Positions 21,660 through 32,363 of a stretch of 64,000 nt of DNA are shown one piece after another. The notes below the pieces were generated by a model that saw only the letters and a program-made list of their open reading frames with translations, ran no database searches and was not told where the DNA came from. The position numbers and the translations under genes were made by a program. Every line of letters begins with the position of its first letter. Position 1 is the stretch's first letter. The DNA is from Desulfovibrio sp. GTDB lineage: Bacteria > Desulfobacterota > Desulfovibrionia > Desulfovibrionales > Desulfovibrionaceae. Location: assembly GCA_031279825.1 (NCBI GenBank), contig JAITHT010000057.1, positions 16,878-80,877 on the forward strand, read 5' to 3'.

Positions 21660-23069
21660 CTATTTTGTATAGATTTTTATCAGGTTGGTGCCTTTGGGGG
21701 CTTCTCCGTAACGCTGCTGGCCGGCTGTAACCACAATACGGGAACCGGAGGCGAATTGCGGGCTGGAATCGATAAAAAATTCCGCTCGTTCAAGATGTCC
21801 GGGCATGTTTTCTTCGGCAAGGCAGGGAATGACGCCCCAGGAAAAGTTCAAACGCCGGAGTATTAAGGGATCGGGCGTGAGAACATAAATGGGCTGGGTT
21901 GGACGCTGGGCCGAGATATTACGCCCTGCCGCGCCTGAAAGGCTATGGGCGACAATGGCCGCGGCTTTGTCTTTGTCCGCCATGAGGCAGGCCGCATAGG
22001 CAAGAAAATCGGGCGTGGAGTGAGGCATATCACTGAGGGCGAAGCGTTTGCGCTCCGCAAGCAGCGTTTCCGCCTCACCGGCAATGCGGGCCATAAAGGA
22101 AACAGCTTCCACCGGGTAATTGCCCATGGCGGTTTCTTCCGACAGCATCACGCAGTCGGCGCCGTCAAGTACGGCGTTGGCTACATCCGTGGTTTCCGCG
22201 CGGGTCGGCGCGGGGTTGTTCACCATGGAAAGCAGCATCTGGGTGGCGACGATGACCGGTTTGTTGGCGTTGTTGCAGGCGGCGATGATCCTTTTTTGCA
22301 TGGTAGGCAGACTGGGGAGGGGGCACTCTATGCCCAGGTCTCCTCTGGCTACCATGATAATATCGGTGACAGCCAGTATTTCGTCCAGCCTGGCCACGGC
22401 ATTGTGGCGTTCAAGCTTGGCGCAGATGGGGATATTGCGGCCGGCCGCCTTGATGAGCGCGCGGGCTTCCAGAATATCTTCAGGGCTTTGTACGAAAGAC
22501 AGCGCCACGGCGTCCACGCCGAGACGCAGCCCTTCGGTAAGATCCGCCTTGTCTTTTTCCGTAAGGGCGGGAAGTTTGATTGACTTGCCGGGCAGGGCGA
22601 GTCCTTTTCTGGAGGTGACGATGCCGCTGTTGGTCGCTTCAATGGTAAAGCCGCCGGCAATTTTTTCGCGGACGAGAAATTGCAGTGTTCCGTCAGCCAG
22701 CACAAGAAGATCGCCCTTTTCAAGTCCGTCAAGAATTTCGCGTTTGTCAAAAGGAATGAAGGGTGTTCCCTTGGGAGCATCGGAACGTTGCGGCCCGAGA
22801 AAGGCCGTGTTGCCTTTTTCAAAAGAGATGGAATTTTCCTCAAGAGTGCCGATGCGGATTTTAGGCCCGGAAAGATCCTGTAAAATGGTGATGGGGATGC
22901 CGTGTTTAAGCTCCATACGGCGAATGCGGTTAATGAGTTCCACGAATTTTGAGGCGTCTCCGTGAGAGAAATTAAGGCGGAAGATGCGCACGCCGGCTTC
23001 TATCAGTTGAGAAATTTTTTCCTCTGAATCGCTGGCGGGGCCCAGGGTGGCGAGTATTTTTGTTTTCAT
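21660..23069 (-). CDS. pyk: Pyruvate kinase
   Basis: MKTKILATLGPASDSEEKI, IMVARGDLGIECPL, ATQMLLSMVNNPAPTRAETTDVANAVLDGADCVMLSEETAMGNYPVEAV. Confidence 0.95.
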   Translation of the reverse strand: MKTKILATLGPASDSEEKISQLIEAGVRIFRLNFSHGDASKFVELINRIRRMELKHGIPITILQDLSGPKIRIGTLEENSISFEKGNTAFLGPQRSDAPKGTPFIPFDKREILDGLEKGDLLVLADGTLQFLVREKIAGGFTIEATNSGIVTSRKGLALPGKSIKLPALTEKDKADLTEGLRLGVDAVALSFVQSPEDILEARALIKAAGRNIPICAKLERHNAVARLDEILAVTDIIMVARGDLGIECPLPSLPTMQKRIIAACNNANKPVIVATQMLLSMVNNPAPTRAETTDVANAVLDGADCVMLSEETAMGNYPVEAVSFMARIAGEAETLLAERKRFALSDMPHSTPDFLAYAACLMADKDKAAAIVAHSLSGAAGRNISAQRPTQPIYVLTPDPLILRRLNFSWGVIPCLAEENMPGHLERAEFFIDSSPQFASGSRIVVTAGQQRYGEAPKGTNLIKIYTK

Positions 23070-23152
23070 TGCAGGGATTCTCCCCAGTGATGGTTTGTAT
23101 CAGGAGTGTAAGGTGCGACACATCGTCCGCATGCTTTACCGTAAGGGACGGT

Positions 23153-23277
23153 CCTGGAGCAGATTAACGTTGCACTCGTCGCCCTCGGCGAAAACAAGTT
23201 TCGCCTGCTCCTCGTGCACGTAAGTCAGCGCTTGCGCTACCGGTTGACGGGCATTTTCAGAGTGAAAATACTCCAGG
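23153..23277 (+). repeat. Dispersed ~125 bp repeat
   Basis: CCTGGAGCAGATTAACGTTGCACTCGTCGCCCTCGGCGAAAACAAGTTTCGCCTGCTCC...ATTTTCAGAGTGAAAATACTCCAGG, with complementary ends CCTGGAG/CTCCAGG. Confidence 0.8.
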
Positions 23278-23383
23278 CGCGGTTCTGCCCCACGGGCGAC
23301 TTGAAGATACAGGGCTCCGCGCTTTTCGGCAAGCCCTTATGGAATGTAAAGTAAGGATTCCTCAGCCTTGTAAAAATAACAAA

Positions 23384-23423
23384 ATCGCCCCCGACGCGGC
23401 GAGATGGTCGCGCCGGGGGCGAT
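23384..23423 (-). terminator. Putative rho-independent terminator of lon
   Basis: Inverted repeat ATCGCCCCCG...CGGGGGCGAT; on the minus strand followed by TTTTGTTATTTTT just 3' of the lon stop. Confidence 0.6.
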
Positions 23424-23471
23424 GATTTCCGCGGAGCAAGGCGGGCGCCGCAGATATTCAAGAAGGCGTCG

Positions 23472-26039
23472 TCACGGTAAAAACGCCTCCATACGGGCGG
23501 ATACCGCTCGTTTACCGATTCTTTTACTTTTTTCCACTTCGGGGGAAGGGCCGATCTTTTTTGCCGGGCGTTTTTTGTCGGGAAAAGCGAGTGCGATAAC
23601 CTCATCCAGGGTACTCACCGGATGAACGGTAATATGCTTGAGTAAGTCCTGCGGGATATCTTCGAGATCTTTAATATTTTGTTTGGGTATGAGCACATCG
23701 GGCAACTTTCTGGCTACGGCGGCCAGAATTTTTTCTTTAATGCCGCCTACGGGCAGAATCCGACCGCGTAAGGTGGCTTCGCCGGTCATGCACAGGAGAT
23801 CGCTTACGCAACGCCCTGTCAGGGCCGAGACCAGGGCGGCGGCTATGGTTATTCCGGCTGAAGGGCCGTCTTTGGGAGTCGCGCCCGCGGGCACATGCAC
23901 GTGCAGATCGAGTTTGCGATGAAAATCCGCATCAATGCCCAGTTCTTTCGCGTGGCTGCGCGCGTAGCTTATAGCCGTCTGGGCGCTTTCCTTCATGACG
24001 TCGCCCAGTTGTCCCGTCAGGGTGATATTGCCTTTGCCCTGCATGGTGGAAACTTCCACATGCAGAACCTCGCCGCCGTGAGGGGTCCAGGCCAGACCGA
24101 CGGCCAGACCCGGCATGGCGGTGTTTTCCAGTTCCTCATCCATAAAACGCGGGACACCCAAAAGTTTTTTGAGGTCGTCCTGTTTGATGACAGAGGGGCC
24201 TTTAGCGCCCTCGGCCTTTTTGCGGGCCAGCTTACGGCAGATGGCGCTGATTTCGCGTTCCAGACCGCGTACGCCGGCTTCGCGGGTATAGCCGTGGATA
24301 ATGGCTCGCAGGATATCGTCGGACAGGGACAATTCGTTCCTTTTGAGGCCATTTTCCTTCGCCTGCCGCGTTACCAGGTAGCGTCTGGCAATGCCCAGTT
24401 TTTCCTGCATGGTGTAGCCGGGTATGCGGATAAGCTCCATGCGGTCAAGCAGAGGGCCGGGAATGTTTTCCAGGTGGTTGGCCGTGCAGATGAACATGAC
24501 TTTGGATAAATCAAAGGACACGTTCAGAAAGTGATCGCTGAAGGAATTGTTTTGTTCGGGATCAAGCACCTCAAGCAGAGCGGAGGAGGGGTCCCCCCGG
24601 AAATCCGAGCCTATCTTGTCCACTTCGTCAAGCATGATGACCGGATTGCGCGTGCCGGCCTGTTTGATGCTCTGGATGATGCGGCCGGGCAACGCGCCCA
24701 CGTAGGTACGGCGGTGGCCGCGTATTTCCGCTTCGTCACGCATGCCGCCCAGAGACATGCGCTGGAATTTCCTGCCCATGGAGCGGGCGATGGAGCGGCC
24801 CAAAGAGGTTTTGCCGACGCCGGGAGGACCTACAAAGCACAGGATAGGGCTTTGGGATCGCGGATTGAGTTTGCGCACGGATAAGAATTCAAGAATGCGC
24901 TCTTTCACCTTTTCCAGCCCGTAATGATCCTTGTTCAGGATTTCGCCGGCCTTGAGAATATTCAGGCGATCGCGGGACAATTTGGCCCAGGGCAACTCGG
25001 CGAGCCATTCCAGATAATTGCGTATGACGCCGGCCTCTGAAGACTCCATATGCATGCCCGTAAGGCGTTTGAGTTGCTTGTCGGCCTCTTTCTGCACATC
25101 CGGCGGCAATTTTGCTTTGGTGAGCGCATCGGACAGTTCGCCCAGTTCGTCGTCTTCATTGACGGCGTTTTCTCCCAGTTCTTTTTTAATGGCTTTGAGT
25201 TGCTCGCGCAGGTAGTAGTCCCGCTGGGCCTTATCCATGCCTTCCCGGGCGGTTTCCTGAATCTGGGCCTGCATGGAAGCCACTTCGGCCTCTTTGGCCA
25301 GGTGTTCGTTTACCAGTTTGAGCCGTATCACAGGATCCAGGCATTCCAGTAAGGACTGGGCTTCGGAGATTTTAAGGCGCAAGTTGGAGGCAACGAGATC
25401 GGACAGCCGGCCGGGATGGTCGATACTGGCAAGCACGTTGATGATATCCGGCGAGGTCATTCCCCGCAGGCTCAGAATGCGTTCGCTTTGTTCTCTGGCG
25501 GCCCGCATCATGGCTTCCAGTTCCAGGCTTTGGGGGATTTCCTCCCGTTCGGGCAGAGCAAGGATTTCCGCTTCAAGATAGGGCTTGTCGTCCATAACGG
25601 CTAAAGCGCGTGCCCGGCTTACTCCTTGTACCAGAAGCTTGAGCCGGCTGTCCGGCAGTTTGAGCATGCGCATGATCATGACCACCGTGCCGACTTCATG
25701 CAGATCCGCCGTGCCGGGTTTATCCACGTGTTCATCTTTTTGGGTCAGCACAAGCAGATAGCGGTTATTTTGCAAAGAGGCTTCCACAGCCTGGACGGAA
25801 GCGTCCCGGCCGACGAACAAGGGCAGAATAGTATAGTTGAATATGACGACATCCCGCACCGGCAGCACCGGCAGCCTGTTCGGCAGTTCCAGTTTCGTCT
25901 CGGCACTGGATGTCACCGAGGAGTGTTCTTCTGCGGAGAGTGTTTCTGACGCCCCTTCCTGAAAAAGAATTGTTTGCGGCGGGCTGTCTGAAACATGGAA
26001 TGGTGTCATGAGAATCCTCGTTGTGTTACGGAATGTCAA
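23472..26039 (-). CDS. lon: ATP-dependent protease La (Lon)
   Basis: [23 protein letters not shown], Walker [16 protein letters not shown], catalytic [21 protein letters not shown]. Confidence 0.95.
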   Translation of the reverse strand: MTFRNTTRILMTPFHVSDSPPQTILFQEGASETLSAEEHSSVTSSAETKLELPNRLPVLPVRDVVIFNYTILPLFVGRDASVQAVEASLQNNRYLLVLTQKDEHVDKPGTADLHEVGTVVMIMRMLKLPDSRLKLLVQGVSRARALAVMDDKPYLEAEILALPEREEIPQSLELEAMMRAAREQSERILSLRGMTSPDIINVLASIDHPGRLSDLVASNLRLKISEAQSLLECLDPVIRLKLVNEHLAKEAEVASMQAQIQETAREGMDKAQRDYYLREQLKAIKKELGENAVNEDDELGELSDALTKAKLPPDVQKEADKQLKRLTGMHMESSEAGVIRNYLEWLAELPWAKLSRDRLNILKAGEILNKDHYGLEKVKERILEFLSVRKLNPRSQSPILCFVGPPGVGKTSLGRSIARSMGRKFQRMSLGGMRDEAEIRGHRRTYVGALPGRIIQSIKQAGTRNPVIMLDEVDKIGSDFRGDPSSALLEVLDPEQNNSFSDHFLNVSFDLSKVMFICTANHLENIPGPLLDRMELIRIPGYTMQEKLGIARRYLVTRQAKENGLKRNELSLSDDILRAIIHGYTREAGVRGLEREISAICRKLARKKAEGAKGPSVIKQDDLKKLLGVPRFMDEELENTAMPGLAVGLAWTPHGGEVLHVEVSTMQGKGNITLTGQLGDVMKESAQTAISYARSHAKELGIDADFHRKLDLHVHVPAGATPKDGPSAGITIAAALVSALTGRCVSDLLCMTGEATLRGRILPVGGIKEKILAAVARKLPDVLIPKQNIKDLEDIPQDLLKHITVHPVSTLDEVIALAFPDKKRPAKKIGPSPEVEKSKRIGKRAVSARMEAFLP

Positions 26040-26443
26040 AGCGTATCGCGCAGTTCTTGTATCTCACGAACAGCGGCGCGGTCAATGAGAGCGATTGACG
26101 CTTTACAAACAATTTCATAATGCTTTTTCTTTCAGCAAATCCCTGCGGAGCGTTTCAGGTACGAAACGTTTGCAACGGCTGCGTCCAGCTTGCATGTATA
26201 CATAATGTCTTTTGCTCTTTTGTCAAAAAAAACATTGCGCTTGCCTTCATAATGCCGCCCGGCGGGAGCGCGGCTACACGAACGAAACGCCTGCGGGATG
26301 AACGCCCGCATACGGCAAACCGTACGGGGACGCGGTTTAAAATTCGCGCGGCGGACAGGATAGCGCTTGCCATAACGCGCCCTTTGCCATAAAAATTTGT
26401 GATGTGCCCTCAAAAATACCTTTTAGTCAGGCAGGTACGGATC

Positions 26444-27439
26444 ATGAAAATATCGAACACGCTGTTGGGTCTGTTGTTGTCCGCCTTTTTCCTCACACCC
26501 CAAGGCGCCGTCGCCGCCGACAAAAAAACAAAGGAGGCCCCCTCGGCGCGGAAATCCATTGTTGTGGGCTTTTCGCAGGTGGGCGCGGAATCCGACTGGC
26601 GGCGAGCGAATACCCGGTCCATGCGGGAAACCTTCAGCAAAGACAATGGCTACACCTTGATCCTCAGGGACGCGCAGCAGAAGCAGGATAAGCAGACCGC
26701 CGCGATCCGCGAGTTCATCAGGGCGAAGGTGAACTACATAGTCCTCGCGCCGATCGCCGAACAGGGCTTGGACGAAGCGCTGCGGGAGGCCAAAAACGCC
26801 GGCATACCCGTCATCATCGTGGACAGGATGATCCAGGCGGCGGACGAGGATCTCTTCGTCGCATGGGTGGGAGCCGACTTCCGCAAGGAAGGGGACGCCG
26901 CGGTGGCCTGGATGGAAAAGACGTTTGCGGATAAAAAGGATCTGACCATCGCCCATTTGCAGGGAACCATGGGCTCTTCGGCGCAGCTCGGTCGTTCCGA
27001 AGGCTTGCGCGAAGGCGCGGCCAAGAATCCCGGCTGGAAGATTCTCCTGAGCGACAGCGGGGAATTCACCCAGGTGAAAGGCAAGGAGATCATGCAGCGC
27101 TTTCTCAGCGAAAACAGGAATATAGACGTGCTGTATTGCGAAAACGACAATATGGCCTTCGGCGCCATGGAGGCGTTGGAGGACGCCCGTGTTCCTTACG
27201 GCCGGAGCGGCGGCCTCAAAATCATCTCCTTCGACGCGACGCGCGCCGGCCTTGAACAGACCCTCGCGGGCAATATCAGCTATAATGTGGAATGCAACCC
27301 CCTGCACGGCCCCCGGGTGGAAAAGATCATACGGGAATTGCAGAACGGCGGAAAACCGCATAAAATAGCATACGTGGATGAAACCGCCTTTGACGCGGCT
27401 ACTATAAGCAAGGCGGATATAGACGCACGTGCGTACTGA
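26444..27439 (+). CDS. Periplasmic sugar-binding protein (ribose/galactofuranose-type, PBP1 family)
   Basis: Signal peptide; VVGFSQVGAESDWRRANTRSMRETF, NYIVLAPIAEQGLDEALREAKNAGIPVIIVDRMI; YtfQ-like. Confidence 0.8.
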   Translation: MKISNTLLGLLLSAFFLTPQGAVAADKKTKEAPSARKSIVVGFSQVGAESDWRRANTRSMRETFSKDNGYTLILRDAQQKQDKQTAAIREFIRAKVNYIVLAPIAEQGLDEALREAKNAGIPVIIVDRMIQAADEDLFVAWVGADFRKEGDAAVAWMEKTFADKKDLTIAHLQGTMGSSAQLGRSEGLREGAAKNPGWKILLSDSGEFTQVKGKEIMQRFLSENRNIDVLYCENDNMAFGAMEALEDARVPYGRSGGLKIISFDATRAGLEQTLAGNISYNVECNPLHGPRVEKIIRELQNGGKPHKIAYVDETAFDAATISKADIDARAY

Positions 27440-30014
27440 CTTTTTTTCCTGGGTCGTACTTTTTGCCACGCTGGCTTTCGTCGTGCTGTTCTTTTTTTGC
27501 CTGAGCAGCGGAACGACGGAAAAAGGCGACGCCGTCTATGTGGATCTGATGGCTTCCCCCGCGTATATGAAAAGCGGTTTCGAGCCTGCCTACGCTTCGC
27601 TGGACGACCCGGAGATAACGGATTGGGAGGAGGAGTTGCCCGTCAATCACGGCAGGGCGCTGATCACCTCCGGTCTGATGGGGAGCGGCGGTGAGCCGAA
27701 TTATAATTTTTTATATCCGGGACGGCGCCGGATTGAGGAATATACCCTCCTGATTCCCTTTGAGATAGAAAAAGGTAAAATCGCGCCTCTTTACGACAAT
27801 AACAACCCCGTCTCCCCCGGCCTGTATCTGGCGGGCATCGGCGAAAACTGGGAAATATACCTTAACGGGAACGTGATCGCCAGACAACTGCACGTGAACG
27901 CCCGGGGAGACATTACCTCCTTCCGCAGCAAGCGCGGCGTCAGCATTCCATTTGACAGGCGCTTCCTCAAGGAAGGTAAAAATTTTCTCGTCATGCGCAT
28001 CCTCGGCGCTCCCGACAGCGAGCATGCGGGGCTTTTTTATACTTCTCCCTACTATATCGGCGATTTTACGCGCATGGCCAACCGCGGCGAGAGTCTGCAG
28101 ACCATCGCCCTGTGCGCGGTCTATATTTTTTTGGGAGGGTATCATACCCTCCTGTATTTTTTGCGCAGAACCGAAAGGTCCAATCTCCTGTACGGCCTTT
28201 TTTCCTGTATTGCCGCCGTGTACTCCTTTACGCGCTGCCCGGCCGTGTACCATGTGCTGCCCGATACCGCGGACACGCAACGGCTCGAGTTCGGCGCGCT
28301 CTATCTGCTTGTGTTCTCCATGGCGGCGTTTCTGGAGACGATGAATTTCGACAGGATTTCGCCCGCCACCATCGGCTACGGCCTGTCCTGTATCGTGCTC
28401 ATCGTCCTGCAAAGTGTGTTTCCCATCTGGTTCGCCTACGATCTGCGTGAAATATGGCACGGTTACGGCATTGTCTTCATGCTCTTCGTCATTGTTTTTG
28501 AAGTGCTGTGCGTTTTTGTCCGGCGCGTGAACGAAGAGCGAACGGCCGCGGGCGCCGCGTTCCTCCCTGTCTTGTACAGAGCCCTGTACGGGACGGATCT
28601 CGGCGTCATCCTTATATTTCTCATGATCTGCCTGAGTACGAGTCTTTTTGATATCGTAGACGCCAGCTTCCTGCATAGAAATCTGTTCCTTACGCGCTAC
28701 AGCTTTATAGCCCTGACCTGCTGTATGGCCATGCTTCTTGCCAGAAAATACGCCGTCCACTTCACTCTGACGGCTCAATTGAACGAGATGCTCGAACTCA
28801 CGGTGAAAGAGCGTACGCGGGAACTTGAGGAGCAGGCCCTGATCGCCCGCACGGCCTCACGGGCCAAAGGAGATTTTTTGGCCAACATGAGCCATGAGAT
28901 CCGCACGCCCCTTAACGCGGTCATCGGCATGACGAACATCGGGGAGATGAGCGATGACACGGCCCGCAAGGATTACGCTCTCGCTAACATCCGGCGCGCT
29001 TCGGAACACCTGCTCGGCGTCATCAACGACATCCTGGATATTTCAAAAATCGAATCGGGCAAGTTTGAATTGTCCGAGCGTGATTTCCGGGTGCGGGACG
29101 TGGTTTCGCGCGTGGAAAACGTCATGCGCTTCAAGTCCGACGAAAAGCGCCAGGAATTCTCCATCCGCATCGCGGACGACGTGCCGGCGGCCGTATACGG
29201 CGACGATATGCGCATCGCGCAGGTGCTCACGAATCTTATCGGCAACGCAATCAAATTCACGCCCGAGAAGGGCCGTGTCACGCTGTCGGTGGGCTGCGAC
29301 GGCGAAAGCGAGGAGGGGTGCGTCCTTCGCTTTTTGGTCGAAGACTCGGGCATCGGCATCACGGAAGAGCAGAAAGCGAAGCTGTTCACCGCCTTTCAGC
29401 AGGCGGAGAGCGGCACGACGCGCAAATACGGCGGCACGGGTTTGGGGCTCGCGCTTTCCAAGCAGATTGTCGAAATGATGGGCGGTGAAATCCGCGTGGA
29501 TTCCGTATTCGGCCAGGGCACCGTTTTTGCCTTCACCGTCCGGGCAGGGCGGGTTATTGAGATCCCGCCGGAAGACGAGGGTGCCGGCGGAGTCGAGGGG
29601 TTACAGGAAGGAGAATTCGCGGGCAGCGTCATTCTGCTGGCGGACGATGTTTACGTGAACCGCGAGATCGTGGCTACGCTGCTGGAGCCTTCGGGCGTTA
29701 TCGTCGAATGCGCCGAAAACGGCGAACAGGCGGCGGAAATGTTCGAAAAGAATCCGGATCGCTATCATCTCATCCTGATGGACGTGCAGATGCCGGTGAT
29801 GGACGGCTACGGCGCGACGGAGCGTATCCGGAGAGGATCCGATCCTCGGGCCGCTGCGGTGCCCATCATCGCCATGACCGCCAACGTATTCCGGGAAGAT
29901 GTGCAAAAATGTCTCGTCAGCGGTATGAACGAACATCTTAGCAAACCGATCGAATTGGCGGAGTTGATCGTCGTGCTGCGCCGTTATCTCGGCCCCCATG
30001 TCGGACGCCCGTGA
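27429..30014 (+). CDS. Hybrid sensor histidine kinase with multi-TM (7TMR-DISM-like) sensor, HisKA-HATPase and receiver domain
   Basis: Extracytoplasmic N-domain, ~7 TM segments, [58 protein letters not shown], receiver [26 protein letters not shown] start overlaps upstream stop. Confidence 0.85.
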   Translation: MRTDFFSWVVLFATLAFVVLFFFCLSSGTTEKGDAVYVDLMASPAYMKSGFEPAYASLDDPEITDWEEELPVNHGRALITSGLMGSGGEPNYNFLYPGRRRIEEYTLLIPFEIEKGKIAPLYDNNNPVSPGLYLAGIGENWEIYLNGNVIARQLHVNARGDITSFRSKRGVSIPFDRRFLKEGKNFLVMRILGAPDSEHAGLFYTSPYYIGDFTRMANRGESLQTIALCAVYIFLGGYHTLLYFLRRTERSNLLYGLFSCIAAVYSFTRCPAVYHVLPDTADTQRLEFGALYLLVFSMAAFLETMNFDRISPATIGYGLSCIVLIVLQSVFPIWFAYDLREIWHGYGIVFMLFVIVFEVLCVFVRRVNEERTAAGAAFLPVLYRALYGTDLGVILIFLMICLSTSLFDIVDASFLHRNLFLTRYSFIALTCCMAMLLARKYAVHFTLTAQLNEMLELTVKERTRELEEQALIARTASRAKGDFLANMSHEIRTPLNAVIGMTNIGEMSDDTARKDYALANIRRASEHLLGVINDILDISKIESGKFELSERDFRVRDVVSRVENVMRFKSDEKRQEFSIRIADDVPAAVYGDDMRIAQVLTNLIGNAIKFTPEKGRVTLSVGCDGESEEGCVLRFLVEDSGIGITEEQKAKLFTAFQQAESGTTRKYGGTGLGLALSKQIVEMMGGEIRVDSVFGQGTVFAFTVRAGRVIEIPPEDEGAGGVEGLQEGEFAGSVILLADDVYVNREIVATLLEPSGVIVECAENGEQAAEMFEKNPDRYHLILMDVQMPVMDGYGATERIRRGSDPRAAAVPIIAMTANVFREDVQKCLVSGMNEHLSKPIELAELIVVLRRYLGPHVGRP

Positions 30015-30055
30015 GGGGCGGGCGGCAGGGGAGATATTCCCCGCATCCCCCATGG

Positions 30056-30086
30056 CCCGGCGGCATTGCTTCGCAATGCCGCCGGG
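30056..30086. repeat. Perfect 14-bp inverted repeat (hairpin) downstream of hybrid kinase
   Basis: CCCGGCGGCATTGC-TTC-GCAATGCCGCCGGG. Confidence 0.7.
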
Positions 30087-30100
30087 CATAACGGGGTCAG

Positions 30101-30122
30101 GGGGCATTTGCCCCTTTTATTT
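30101..30122 (+). terminator. Terminator-like hairpin plus T-rich tract
   Basis: GGGGCATTTGCCCC followed by TTTTATTT, about 90 bp after the hybrid-kinase stop. Confidence 0.5.
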
Positions 30123-30251
30123 AGGGCATGTTAACGCTATGCCTTTTTGCCCTGCTGCGTCAGATTGAGTCTGCCATCTCGGTCAAATACCGTATGGCAG
30201 ACTCATCTTCCTTGCCAGAAAACAAAAATTCTATAGTGTTATAACAGGCAC

Positions 30252-30400
30252 TAGTGTCCTGAAAAAATCAGGACACCAGCCGCCGGGCCGTATTACCCGG
30301 CGCGCCGCCGCCGCAGGCGGCGGGAGCAAGCCGAAAATCACGTTTTTCGGCTTGCGATCTTCTCAGAAATTTGTAAGCAAATTTCTGAGGCACCACACTA
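30252..30400. repeat. Multi-hairpin element copy 1 (CTAGTGT...ACACTAG ends)
   Basis: Hairpins GTGTCCTGAAAAAATCAGGACAC, CGCCGCCGCAGGCGGCG, CAAGCCGAAAATCACGTTTTTCGGCTTG, TCAGAAATTTGTAAGCAAATTTCTGA; same layout as 60963..61098. Confidence 0.7.
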
Positions 30401-32155
30401 GAGCGTATACTTGGCTTTGTTGAAATTGCTTTTGTCCAGATGCGCGTACTTGGGCAGGAGCCTGGTAGGCAAGGCCAGAGCGTCGCGTCTGAAGGGGGGG
30501 GCAAGGCGGTTGCCGTCGGTCATGATTTCAATGACCGCCGGGCGGCGATTTTTCCTGGCTGTTTCCAGAGCGTCGGCAAGATCCGCCGGGGTAGCGACGC
30601 GGTATCCGTCCGCGCCCATGGCTTCGGCAATACTGGCATAGGATTTCGACCAAATGTCGGCGCCCACAAAGCGATTGTTGTAGAAGTCAATCTGGTTTTT
30701 CTTCTCCGCGCACCATGCGCCGTTGTTATATACGGTGGCGATGACAGGCAGATTGTACTGGCAGGCTGTGGGCACTTCAAAAAGGCTCATCCCCCATGCC
30801 CCGTCGCCCACAATGGCCACCGTCACGTCGTCGGGGCAGGCGATCTGGGCGCCGAGCGCCGCCTGATAGGCGAAACCGGTGTTGCCGAACGTCAGGGTGG
30901 ATATGTGGCGTTTGGGCGCGTTGAAGCGCAGATAGCTGTTGGCCGTGGACGAGGTGTTGCCGATGTCCGTGGTGGCAATGGCGTTATGTCGGGTAATGAA
31001 TGCGCCCACCACTTCCAGCGCCTTGCGCGGATGCATCCGCCCCTCTTCCACCGGTTCCTCGGCGATGGCGGCTATTTCCTTGTGCCAGTCGGCCAGTTCG
31101 GCCTTTACCAGAGTGTAGACGGGCTGAAGATCCCCGACGGCCGGCATGGAGGCTTTCAGACGTTTGAACAGTTCCTCGCAGGCGTCTTTCGCATCGGCGC
31201 ACAGCCCCACGGATACGGGATGGGTTTTGGCGATGTGGCGCGGATTGATGTCAATCTGCACGATTTTGGCCGTCTTGGGAAAATAGTTGATGTCGTACTG
31301 GGGCAGAGTGCCGAAATACGAGAGCCGGGTACCCACCGCCAGGATGACGTCTGACTTTGCCAGAATGCGCATGGCCGCTTTGGAGCCCATGTAGCCGATG
31401 GGGCCTGTCCAGAGCGGGTGTTCGCAGGGGAAGGCGTCGTTGTGCAGATAGGTGCAGGCCACGGGCGCGCCCAGGTATTCGGCTATGGCCTTGACAGTGT
31501 CGATGCAGCCTGAATCCACCACGCCGCGGCCGGAGACGATGACGGGATTTTTAGCGTTTTTGAGCACGGCAACGGCGGCGGAAAATTGTTCGGGGTTGCC
31601 GATGCCGCCCGGGGCCGCGCGGTACTGCGAGGGATGCAGGATCTCCTCGTCCAGTTCACCGTAAAAATAATCGCGGGGAATGTCCACCAGCACCGGACCG
31701 CGTTCGGCGTAAGCGATGCGAAAGGCCGTGCGCAGAATGTCGGCGGCCCGTTTGGGATGCGGCACGCGTAAGGATGCCTTGGTAATGGGCTTGAACAGGT
31801 TCCATGTGTCGCATTCCTGGAAGCCGTCCCAGCCGACGGAAATGCTGCCGGCACTGGGAGAAAGCACGATCATGGGCGTATGGGCCATATTGGCGGTGGC
31901 CACAGCCGTGACGTAGTTGGTGATGCCCGGGCCGTTCTGTCCGATAACGACGCCCGCACGGCCGGTTATGCGCGCGTAAGCGTCCTCCATGTGCCCGGCG
32001 GTTTGTTCATGGCGCACGGATATGAAGTCGATGCCGGCCGCCGGGAGAAGATCCAGCATGTCCATGAAAGCGGAACCGAGAATGCCGCTTATATGGTTTA
32101 CGCCTTCCTGCACTAATACTTCCGTCATTGCTTCGCTGGGGGTCATTGTGGGCAT
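30398..32155 (-). CDS. xsc: Sulfoacetaldehyde acetyltransferase (ThDP-dependent)
   Basis: [86 protein letters not shown] and C-terminal [26 protein letters not shown], characteristic of Xsc rather than acetolactate synthase; start chosen at internal ATG. Confidence 0.9.
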   Translation of the reverse strand: MPTMTPSEAMTEVLVQEGVNHISGILGSAFMDMLDLLPAAGIDFISVRHEQTAGHMEDAYARITGRAGVVIGQNGPGITNYVTAVATANMAHTPMIVLSPSAGSISVGWDGFQECDTWNLFKPITKASLRVPHPKRAADILRTAFRIAYAERGPVLVDIPRDYFYGELDEEILHPSQYRAAPGGIGNPEQFSAAVAVLKNAKNPVIVSGRGVVDSGCIDTVKAIAEYLGAPVACTYLHNDAFPCEHPLWTGPIGYMGSKAAMRILAKSDVILAVGTRLSYFGTLPQYDINYFPKTAKIVQIDINPRHIAKTHPVSVGLCADAKDACEELFKRLKASMPAVGDLQPVYTLVKAELADWHKEIAAIAEEPVEEGRMHPRKALEVVGAFITRHNAIATTDIGNTSSTANSYLRFNAPKRHISTLTFGNTGFAYQAALGAQIACPDDVTVAIVGDGAWGMSLFEVPTACQYNLPVIATVYNNGAWCAEKKNQIDFYNNRFVGADIWSKSYASIAEAMGADGYRVATPADLADALETARKNRRPAVIEIMTDGNRLAPPFRRDALALPTRLLPKYAHLDKSNFNKAKYTL

Positions 32156-32227
32156 TGCCGCTGTCTCCGTTTTTGAATGTGTTGGTTGCGTCAAGGGGGT
32201 ATGTGCCGTGGTTGTCCCTGCGCTGTG

Positions 32228-32243
32228 AGCAAAGATCGGGCCA
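32228..32243 (-). promoter_or_regulatory. Sigma-54-like -24/-12 promoter upstream of xsc
   Basis: Minus strand TGGCCCGATCTTTGCT vs consensus TGGCACGNNNNTTGCW; GG-N10-GC spacing exact. Confidence 0.7.
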
Positions 32244-32309
32244 AGTGCGCGCATTGTTCGGAAACAGGCGACGGCTGAGGAGGGAGGAAAGGCTCCGGAC
32301 GGCCGGACT

Positions 32310-32325
32310 GTCCGGATTTCCGGAC
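32310..32325. promoter_or_regulatory. Palindromic putative activator site upstream of xsc (with additional half sites 32294-32345)
   Basis: GTCCGG-ATTT-CCGGAC, same core and spacing as 41077..41102; second imperfect site TGTCCGG-CAT-CGGGACA at 32329-32345. Confidence 0.6.
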
Positions 32326-32363
32326 GGTTGTCCGGCATCGGGACAGCTCATCCGCAACGCGTT

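Noticed and set aside
30398-32155. Annotation as acetolactate synthase/ThDP decarboxylase
   Set aside because: N- and C-terminal motifs ([39 protein letters not shown]) and neighbours fit Xsc better than IlvB.
32156-32338. N-terminal 61-aa extension of the Xsc ORF (start at 32338)
   Set aside because: Family homology begins at [10 protein letters not shown] (32155), and the extension overlaps the sigma-54 promoter and operator sequences; it lacks Xsc similarity.
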